Positions 16,501 through 22,333 of a stretch of DNA of 38,056 bases are shown one piece after another; positions within the stretch are counted from its first letter, which is position 1; each line of letters starts with the position of its first letter. Location: contig JAKSNY010000018.1 of assembly GCA_024399495.1 (NCBI GenBank), forward strand, positions 1-38,056, given 5' to 3'. The stretch comes from Paludibacteraceae bacterium. Lineage in GTDB: Bacteria; Bacteroidota; Bacteroidia; Bacteroidales; Paludibacteraceae. The notes beneath the pieces are model-generated. The model had not been told where the DNA came from. It made no database searches and saw nothing but the letters and a program-made list of their open reading frames with translations. The translations under genes were made by a program, and so were the position numbers.

Positions 16501-18384
16501 TTATTTTAAAATTATACAATATCCACTCCATACTTTTTGTAATATTGGCAATGGGTATGTTTCATCTACATTTGTGTCTAAGTTAAATAATGTCACATTT
16601 TTGTTTGAAATTTGTTTTATAATAACATACGAAAATTGTAAACTGAAATTTAATAGTGCAATTACTGGTAATGGAACTGATGATAACGTTTCATAAGAAA
16701 GTTCGGCACCAAACGAGGAAACCCCAACATTTTTTAATGCATTAATTATATCTAATAGAGAAATTTCTTGTCCTTCCTTTTTTTTAAACGAATCTAGATT
16801 AATCTCACTTGCTGAAATATAATTATTTGTGATTAAGTGTCTGATAATATTACACACTGTCAGTTGTTGTTGTTTTATATTGGTAATACTATAGTTGGAG
16901 TAACTTTGAATGCATATATCTTTAGCATTTTTTTTAAAGAAAATTAGTCCGAATGTATACCACAATTTGATTTGCAGGGAGATTAAATCTTTATATGACT
17001 TGTCCTTAAATTTTTTAATTAATTCTTTTAACTTTATGGGATGTGTCTTTAGGTATTCAAGTAAATTAAACATATTTGGAGATAACCAGCAATTATCTGG
17101 AGATCCTGTGTATACATTACAATAACAAGTATAATATCTTCTTTCTGGATAAATATCGGCTTCTGATTTTATGTTTCCAGCAATCAGTCGACTCCAGTTG
17201 TATTTGGTTTGAAAATAATGGCAATGTTCAGAAACTTGAATATACATATTTTCAAAGTCAGATTCTTGATATTTTTTTGAATATGTTGGAAAAATGTATG
17301 ATGATGAAGCCTTTGTTGTCATTGTTGAATAAAATGTATTTGTCTGTGATTCAATTTCCTCGATTTCAGGCATATATTTTTTTGAAGGTATTTGAAACCT
17401 ATGAAAGATTTCTAAAACTGTTTCTGATAATGTAAAATTTGAATAATTATTAAATTGATCACTTTCAGTTTTGTTTAATTGTGTGAAATAATGATGTTTT
17501 ACATTGTTCTTATGCAGTATGTAACAAACCTTATCCCATACGGTGGGATATTTATCTTTTAATACAAAAGAAATGAAATTATTCATTAGCATTGATTGTT
17601 TGGCTCCACCTAAAACGTGCGTTAATTGTCGTTCCCATGGAACATCTTCAATAGTGGTGTATATACGTAATTCTTTTGAAGTGAGTAATCTGTCCTTGCT
17701 AATTGTATTCACATTTTCTTTTTCTTGTAAAGATAAACAATATAATGAATATTGCTCAATAAACGTATTGATATTTTCGTTAACGTTGGATAACCTAGAC
17801 CAGATGCTTTTATTTCTGAAATAGAAATTCAATGATTCTGAACTATATTTATTCAAAAAAGCAGTATTATTACCACCCAATAATCCGGCGTTATATCCAC
17901 TTGGTTCTTTCATTCCGTATTGCATCCATTCTGGTCGGTAGGTATTTGCAACTTTATTGAAATCAAATAAGCAATCTTGATAAGTGTCCCAATTGAATTC
18001 TAAACATTGTGCACATACATTGGAGTGCAAGAAACTTTTTTCTAAAGGTCTCCATAAAAAAACGTCACCGTCAATATGTAGGAATGGTTTTGTTTGAATA
18101 CTATATGTTAAAATTTTGGCGAGAGACCACAATGATGGATCCACATCATTCATCACGCCTTCTTCATGGGTAATATTTATTTTTGTATATGGAATTTCAA
18201 AGGAATCAAAAACTTCTGCACCAATTCGATCTGTATATAATTCAACGGAAGGGAAGAATTGCTTGAGTTGCATACATGATAAAGCCCATGACATCCAATG
18301 TGTTTCTGGTGATAAAAATCCTCCAGTGTTAAGATATGGATTAATATCTTTTTTTTGAAACCAGTACGTTTGTATAATGTTCAT
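16501..18384 (-). CDS. GT-A glycosyltransferase-like protein fused to a degenerate C39-like domain
   Basis: The 627-residue protein has three parts. Residues 1-~300 resemble a GT-A glycosyltransferase: SLAKILTYSIQTKPFLHIDG is followed by DVFLW, giving a D105-G-D107 metal motif, and SGYNAGLLGG comes near 162-171. I associate it with DUF6734-like proteins, from memory. Residues ~418-485 (LSPNMFNLLEYLKTHPIKLK and following) look like a PqqD/RRE-type winged helix. Residues ~500-627 align with the C39 domain of the neighbouring exporter: IKQQQLTVC matches IKQRDITDC, keeping Gln505 and Cys511, and PLPVIALL matches PLPAIAHV. The stretch from Ser585 to Trp619 aligns without gaps to His94-Trp128, giving Ser for the catalytic His and Asn601 for Asp. 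The domain is probably a non-cleaving leader binder. Its ATG overlaps the CPBP stop (ATGA). The DNA is visibly more AT-rich than in the housekeeping genes. Confidence 0.85.
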   Translation of the reverse strand: MNIIQTYWFQKKDINPYLNTGGFLSPETHWMSWALSCMQLKQFFPSVELYTDRIGAEVFDSFEIPYTKINITHEEGVMNDVDPSLWSLAKILTYSIQTKPFLHIDGDVFLWRPLEKSFLHSNVCAQCLEFNWDTYQDCLFDFNKVANTYRPEWMQYGMKEPSGYNAGLLGGNNTAFLNKYSSESLNFYFRNKSIWSRLSNVNENINTFIEQYSLYCLSLQEKENVNTISKDRLLTSKELRIYTTIEDVPWERQLTHVLGGAKQSMLMNNFISFVLKDKYPTVWDKVCYILHKNNVKHHYFTQLNKTESDQFNNYSNFTLSETVLEIFHRFQIPSKKYMPEIEEIESQTNTFYSTMTTKASSSYIFPTYSKKYQESDFENMYIQVSEHCHYFQTKYNWSRLIAGNIKSEADIYPERRYYTCYCNVYTGSPDNCWLSPNMFNLLEYLKTHPIKLKELIKKFKDKSYKDLISLQIKLWYTFGLIFFKKNAKDICIQSYSNYSITNIKQQQLTVCNIIRHLITNNYISASEINLDSFKKKEGQEISLLDIINALKNVGVSSFGAELSYETLSSVPLPVIALLNFSLQFSYVIIKQISNKNVTLFNLDTNVDETYPLPILQKVWSGYCIILK

Positions 18385-19274
18385 TTTAAATTTAATTTAA
18401 CTAATATGTCAGATAATGTCCAATTGTATTTCTTGCAGCATGCCAGCAATATTCCAAAATCAATAATGCAAGAAACAATAATTCCAATAATTATTTGATT
18501 CTCATTTGTTGTGTCACATCTGAATATTGTCGGCACATTTGAAAAATCAGAAGTAGGATCTGATAGTAGCGAACATGCAATAATATTATTGAAAAAATGA
18601 CAACTCCACGACAGTTCTATTCCATTGTCTAAAATTGTGATGATCCCCCAAACCATTCCCGAAATAAAATAAACAACTAAATGTGTGATATTGTTTTGCA
18701 CTGGCGTGTTCTCAATATGCAAATATGCAAAGAGAATGGATGATAAGGTTACTATAATCCATCTTTTCTTACAATATAAACCACAAAATTGAAAAAAATA
18801 CGACCTGACAATTATTTCTTCAAACAATGTTTGAAAAATAAGGAGAAATGCACATGTAAAAAAATACGGAATAAAATCCCTAAGACACAAAACAAATTTA
18901 GTATCGGGATCTAAAATACTGCTTATAATAGATATAACAAAAAGAATACAGTATATTGTAAAAGTGAACCCAATGCGGTTTGCTCTAAAATGTGAGGTGG
19001 TGTTGATTAAATGCCATATTTTTCCATTGTGAATTGCCTTAAAGTTAATAAGAAATGCTATCAATGATATCACAAATGTTGTTAAATTGTATATGGCGTT
19101 TTGTTCTACAAGTAAAACTATATCATCTTTAGCAGGTAAATCTATGCCTGTTGCAAAGCAAACAAATAATGCTATTATAGCAAAAATTATTAGAAAAATT
19201 AAAGAACAGAATACAGTCAGAACAAATCTCCAAAGTTGATTTTTGTATAATGTGGCATTATTTATGAAGTCCAT
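18381..19274 (-). CDS. CPBP family intramembrane metalloprotease
   Basis: The 297-residue protein has about seven or eight hydrophobic segments. It carries the three CPBP motifs: EExxxR at E152-E153-I-I-V-R157, FxxxH at F182-AYL-H186, and HxxxN at H226-FFN-N230 (CHFFNN). Bacterial CPBP proteins in bacteriocin loci, such as the PlnI and Abi types, are linked to self-immunity or peptide maturation. It is the first gene after the precursor peptide, behind a hairpin, and is translationally coupled to the glycosyltransferase fusion gene. Immunity or processing of the peptide is the likely role here, by context. Confidence 0.9.
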   Translation of the reverse strand: MDFINNATLYKNQLWRFVLTVFCSLIFLIIFAIIALFVCFATGIDLPAKDDIVLLVEQNAIYNLTTFVISLIAFLINFKAIHNGKIWHLINTTSHFRANRIGFTFTIYCILFVISIISSILDPDTKFVLCLRDFIPYFFTCAFLLIFQTLFEEIIVRSYFFQFCGLYCKKRWIIVTLSSILFAYLHIENTPVQNNITHLVVYFISGMVWGIITILDNGIELSWSCHFFNNIIACSLLSDPTSDFSNVPTIFRCDTTNENQIIIGIIVSCIIDFGILLACCKKYNWTLSDILVKLNLK

Positions 19275-19290
19275 GTTTTTTGTTTTTAAT

Positions 19291-19345
19291 AAAAAAGAAG
19301 GGTGACTATAAACGTTTGCTGTATGTTTTTGTCACCACTCCTTTC
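19291..19345 (-). terminator. Hairpin between the precursor and downstream genes, likely attenuator
   Basis: On the minus strand GGAGTGGTGAC (ending at 19331) and GTCACCCTTC (19306-19297) form a stem with a loop of about 24 bases, followed by six T. It lies 11 bases after the precursor stop. It would end most transcripts after the peptide gene and let fewer continue into the export genes. Confidence 0.6.
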
Positions 19346-19355
19346 GCTCTGAATA

Positions 19356-19547
19356 TTAACTACGTGATGTAAAGAATTCGGTTGCTATTTCATATGCCAT
19401 ATATCCGTATTCAATAACACGAGGTCCGTACTTTTTCACTAATTCTAAAGCTTTCATTCCGAGTCCTATCCAGTTTGCTCCGCCATAAATACTCTGACAC
19501 TCTTGAAGTGATAACTCTTTCACTCCATAATAATTTAGTTGTTTCAT
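19356..19547 (-). CDS. Double-glycine leader peptide precursor (bacteriocin-like)
   Basis: The 63-residue product has a 23-residue leader, MKQLNYYGVKELSLQECQSI followed by YGG. It fits the Bacteroidota double-glycine leader pattern (ELS...E...I.GG). Cleavage after Gly23 would release a 40-residue core that starts ANWIGLGMKALELVKKYG and ends in FFTSRS. The core has no cysteine, so disulfides, lanthionines and S-glycosylation are excluded. It has five aromatic or hydroxyl Tyr/Trp positions, two Thr and two Ser near the C-terminus, and an amphipathic helix-like middle. The only cysteine (Cys17) is in the leader. It heads the locus with the CPBP, glycosyltransferase-C39, HlyD and C39 exporter genes. 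Small size makes family naming unsafe. Confidence 0.88.
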   Translation of the reverse strand: MKQLNYYGVKELSLQECQSIYGGANWIGLGMKALELVKKYGPRVIEYGYMAYEIATEFFTSRS

Positions 19548-19936
19548 TTTTGTTTGAATTTTTAATGTTTTTCCTACTCTGTTTAAGGATTTTCGGAGTC
19601 TTCCTCTTCCGGAATATTCAATTGTTTTTTTTTTGTGTAAGCTTTTTGACCAATAGTTCGTTAAATTTTGTAAAATATTATTTAACGCACTACTCGTTTA
19701 TGTTGACCTTTCGATTACTCCAATTATACTTTTGCAAAAGTTATTTCGCTTGCAAATGTAGGAATAAAATCAATGGATAATTAAATCAGTAGTGAAGATA
19801 GTAGTGAAAATGTGCTTGCTAAAAATCATAAATACTTGATAGTCATAATGTTTAGTGCAATGGGGGGGGTAAAAAGGTAGTGAATATGTGCAAAAAATGT
19901 AAATATTCCCCATATAGTGTCAACTTTTTTGTAAGT
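19548..19936. other. Intergenic region upstream of the peptide precursor
   Basis: This 389-base AT-rich stretch has no convincing gene. It contains a weak TACATTTG box on the minus strand (19760-19753), a perfect palindrome CTTTTGCAAAAG at 19729-19740, and a run of eight G at 19862-19869. Two imperfect copies of GTAGTGAAnATGTGC lie at 19801-19815 and 19877-19891. It may hold the control region of the peptide locus. Confidence 0.5.
19753..19760 (-). promoter_or_regulatory. Weak candidate -7 box for the peptide precursor
   Basis: TACATTTG on the minus strand fits TAnnTTTG, but no TTG stands at the right distance upstream. The leader would be about 200 bases. It is the only match I found in the region. 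Confidence 0.25.
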
Positions 19937-20041
19937 TTAATTTTGTGAAATGTTGAAGTTGTTACTTTTGATATATTCTTTGATTTCTGAATCCAACTCG
20001 TTTTCATTTATATCTGTAGTCAAGAATTCATCAATAGACAT
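19937..20041 (-). CDS. Possible 34-residue acidic peptide
   Basis: ATG at 20041 opens a short frame starting MSIDEFLTTDINENELDSEI and ending at TAA 19937. It is acidic, with no GG leader, signal or membrane segment. It starts 11 bases after the stop of the HEMTH-containing frame, in a different frame. It could be a small gene, a remnant of a larger one, or chance. No family is recognised. Confidence 0.25.
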   Translation of the reverse strand: MSIDEFLTTDINENELDSEIKEYIKSNNFNISQN

Positions 20042-20052
20042 CTTTTTCACGT

Positions 20053-20301
20053 CTAATAGATATTATAATAAGATTTTTTCCCTAAATCAACATTGAATGA
20101 AGATGATTCAGCAACGTATTCTGCATGTCCTTCCAGTTTCCAGTTGTGAAACAGTTGTTTATGAATAAAATTAAATATGCCTAATTCAGACATATCACTT
20201 ATGTGCGTCATTTCATGAGCAATAGAGGATGAAAGTGGTCTTTGAACAAGACGGTCGTCCATTTTATCTTGTAGATTGTTTTCTAAATCGGCTGGAGACA
20301 T
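20053..20301 (-). pseudogene. Metallopeptidase-like fragment with an HExxH motif
   Basis: The 82-residue frame contains SSSIAHEMTHISDMSE, an HExxH zinc motif. About 30 residues on is WKLEGHAEYVAES, which resembles the second-glutamate EGxAEY motif of peptidase MA-like gluzincins. The piece is far shorter than any complete enzyme of that type and has no signal peptide. Its ATG lies only 33 bases after the pgk terminator, leaving no room for a recognisable promoter. I read it as a truncated remnant, though a very small intact gene linked to the peptide locus cannot be excluded. Confidence 0.5.
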
Positions 20302-20334
20302 AATAATAACCTTACAGTAATTTGATTTTAGTGC

Positions 20335-20369
20335 AAAAAATAGAGCCTTTTAACAAGGCTCTATTTTTT
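20335..20369 (-). terminator. Terminator of pgk
   Basis: A perfect palindrome, AAAAAATAGAGCCTT and AAGGCTCTATTTTTT with a five-base loop, forms a 15-base stem with a T run on the minus strand. It lies 43 bases after the pgk stop. Confidence 0.9.
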
Positions 20370-20371
20370 GG

Positions 20372-20406
20372 TTCAAGGGTCAAGGGTCAAGGAAAAGACC
20401 CTTGAA
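20372..20406. repeat. GGGTCAA heptamer repeat with hairpin after pgk
   Basis: TCAAGGGTCAAGGGTCAAGG is a heptamer repeat. The unit TCAAGGGTC (20380-20388) pairs perfectly with GACCCTTGA (20397-20405) across an eight-base loop. A related tract lies at 26126-26157. Confidence 0.75.
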
Positions 20407-20412
20407 TCTTGA

Positions 20413-21669
20413 TTATTCTCCTTTTATAGCGGCAACACCTGGAAGTGTTTTGCCCTCTATAGCCTCAAGCATTGCACCACCACCGGTAGATACGTATGAT
20501 ACTTTGTCTGCAAGACCAAACTTGCCTACAGCCGCAACTGAATCACCGCCACCTACAAGAGTGTAGCAGCCGTTCTTTTGTGTAGCCTCTGCAAGAGCCT
20601 TTGCAATCTCGCCTGTACCGTGAGAGAAGTTGTCAAACTCAAACACACCTGCAGGACCATTCCAAAGAATGGTTTTAGAAGCCATTATAATCTTCTTCCA
20701 ATTCTCAAGGGATGCCTCAGAAGCGTCCATACCTTGCCATCCGTCAGGAATGTTGAATATGTCAACTGTCTTGCGGTTAGCGTCGTTAGAGAAAGCGTCT
20801 GCCGCTACAGTGGCAACAGAAAGGCTTAGGTTTACACCCTTCTCCTTAGCGGCTGCAATGATGTTGAGAGCCTCTGGTATTAGGTCATCCTCATGGATTG
20901 ACTCACCAATCTTACCGCCTTGAGCCTTGATGAATGTGTATCCCATACCACCGCATATAATAAGGTTGTCAACCTTGTCAAGCAGGTTCTTTATAACGGC
21001 AAGTTTTGAACTTACCTTAGAACCACCGATGATGGCTGTGAATGGGTGTTGTGCGTTTTTAAGTACATTGTCAATAGCGTTAACCTCTTTCTCCATCAGG
21101 TAACCAAGCATCTTGTTGTCAGCGTCAAAGTAGTCTGCAATAACGGCTGTAGATGCGTGCTTACGGTGAGCGGTGCCAAATGCATCGTTAACGTAGCAGT
21201 CAGCGTAAGAGGCAAGAGTCTTTGCAAAATCTTTTTGTTTTGCTTTCATCTCTTTCTTAGCCGCCTCGTATGCAGGGTCTTCTTTATCAATGCCTACAGG
21301 TTTGCCTTCTTCCTCACCGTAGAAACGGAGGTTCTCAAGTAGCAACACTTCGCCCATCTTAAGTGCTTTGGCTGCATCGGCGGCTTTGGCACAGTCAGGA
21401 GCAAATTGAACTTTAACGCCAAGTTTCTCTGATACAGCGTCAACTATCTGACCAAGAGAGAATTTAGGATTAACCTTTCCTTTAGGCTTGCCCATGTGTG
21501 ACATTATGATTAGGGCACCGCCGTCATTAAGAATCTTCTTAAGTGTAGGCAATGCACCACGGATACGTGTGTCATCTGTAATCTTACCGTTCTCATCCAG
21601 TGGAACGTTAAAGTCCACTCTAACAATCGCCTTTTTGCCAGCGAATTTAAAATTGTCAATAGTTTGCAT
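20413..21669 (-). CDS. pgk: Phosphoglycerate kinase
   Basis: This glycolytic enzyme transfers phosphate from 1,3-bisphosphoglycerate to ADP in the cytoplasm. The 418-residue protein shows the family motifs: [20 protein letters not shown] at the start, the substrate region [26 protein letters not shown], and [18 protein letters not shown]. The nucleotide-binding end has [15 protein letters not shown] and [13 protein letters not shown]. Its length is normal. It follows the CAP-domain gene on the same strand, with 73 bases between filled by a repeat element; the AACTTT tract reaches to within ten bases of the ATG. A strong terminator follows. Confidence 0.98.
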   Translation of the reverse strand: MQTIDNFKFAGKKAIVRVDFNVPLDENGKITDDTRIRGALPTLKKILNDGGALIIMSHMGKPKGKVNPKFSLGQIVDAVSEKLGVKVQFAPDCAKAADAAKALKMGEVLLLENLRFYGEEEGKPVGIDKEDPAYEAAKKEMKAKQKDFAKTLASYADCYVNDAFGTAHRKHASTAVIADYFDADNKMLGYLMEKEVNAIDNVLKNAQHPFTAIIGGSKVSSKLAVIKNLLDKVDNLIICGGMGYTFIKAQGGKIGESIHEDDLIPEALNIIAAAKEKGVNLSLSVATVAADAFSNDANRKTVDIFNIPDGWQGMDASEASLENWKKIIMASKTILWNGPAGVFEFDNFSHGTGEIAKALAEATQKNGCYTLVGGGDSVAAVGKFGLADKVSYVSTGGGAMLEAIEGKTLPGVAAIKGE

Positions 21670-21677
21670 AATATATA

Positions 21678-21742
21678 AAAGTTAAAAGTTGAAAGTTAAA
21701 AGTTAAAAGTTAACTGCGTTAGCTGACTGAAAGTAAAGTTAA
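21678..21742. repeat. AAAGTTR tract and GCGTTAGCTGAC module between the CAP-domain gene and pgk
   Basis: Tandem AAAAGTT/GAAAGTT heptamers (21678-21712) run into ACTGCGTTAGCTGACTGAAA and GTAAAGTTAA. The module ends exactly at the base before the CAP-domain stop codon (21743-21745). The same module occurs at 25069-25100 and, in tandem, at 27458-27519. Confidence 0.85.
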
Positions 21743-22240
21743 TTACCTTTGAGTAAGTATTAAGACCCAGAAATCACCCGATTTGGCGGCACCCATCGTG
21801 GTCATTTTCTTATCCATAATATTCTGACACGATTCCGGGTTGTTTAGCCAATAATCAATAACCATATCCTCATTACCGCTGATGAACGCAATGTTCTCTA
21901 CTGCGTTTTTAGCACTGTAACCAGCATTTTCCAGCCTGCTTGCAAGTGTGCTGCCGTCTGTTCCTATATGGCTGATAAACAGGTGTGCGTCCTGCGATGT
22001 ACGGTTGTTTTCTTTAAGTTGCTCCGCATACTCTTTTGCAATAGAAGCCAATTGCTTGTTCCATATTAAAGAGCCTGCTGGTTTGGTATTTACGTTGCCG
22101 CACATGCAACCCTCCGCCCTAAGTTGGTTAAGTTCATTGATAAGTATTACATCGGGGGCTTCAGTCTCTGGATTTTGGGCGTTTGCATACCCTAAAAATA
22201 ATAATCCCGATATTAAAAGTGCGGAAAGTTTGCGTAACAT
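21743..22240 (-). CDS. CAP/SCP-domain protein, exported
   Basis: The open frame reaches 22267, but that start lies in the promoter's -7 box. The ATG at 22240 (MLRKLSALLISGLLFLGYAN) gives a good signal peptide and a 165-residue product. The mature part is a CAP-superfamily domain (SCP/PR-1/YkwD type). It includes ILINELNQLRAEGC, LIWNKQLASIAKEYAEQL, HLFISHIGTDGSTLASRLEN, ENIAF and a final DFWVLILTQ strand. The His in FISHIG and the Glu in VENIAF are at the usual CAP cavity positions. Bacterial members are secreted and mostly of unknown activity. Two cysteines near residue 45 (GCMCG) are unusual. It probably leads into pgk. Confidence 0.9.
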   Translation of the reverse strand: MLRKLSALLISGLLFLGYANAQNPETEAPDVILINELNQLRAEGCMCGNVNTKPAGSLIWNKQLASIAKEYAEQLKENNRTSQDAHLFISHIGTDGSTLASRLENAGYSAKNAVENIAFISGNEDMVIDYWLNNPESCQNIMDKKMTTMGAAKSGDFWVLILTQR

Positions 22241-22264
22241 TTTTACAATCTGAAAAATTTTGTG

Positions 22265-22295
22265 CAAAGATAGTTATTTTTTGTCATTTGCCCAA
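22265..22295 (-). promoter_or_regulatory. Promoter of the CAP-domain gene (and pgk)
   Basis: On the minus strand TTG (22295-22293) and TATCTTTG (22272-22265) are 20 bases apart. It overlaps the divergent amylase promoter, so the two sites may compete for RNA polymerase. Confidence 0.65.
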
Positions 22296-22310
22296 AAATT
22301 GTTATATTTG
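22281..22310 (+). promoter_or_regulatory. Promoter of the alpha-amylase gene
   Basis: TTG at 22281-22283 and TATATTTG at 22303-22310 are 19 bases apart. The ATG at 22334 follows about 17 bases after the expected start point. Confidence 0.65.
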
Positions 22311-22333
22311 CGAATTAAAAATACTTGCATGAT

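Noticed and set aside
19780-19919. 46-residue open frame on the minus strand upstream of the precursor
   Set aside because: It crosses the G8 tract, has no leader-like or coding pattern, and is more likely regulatory DNA.
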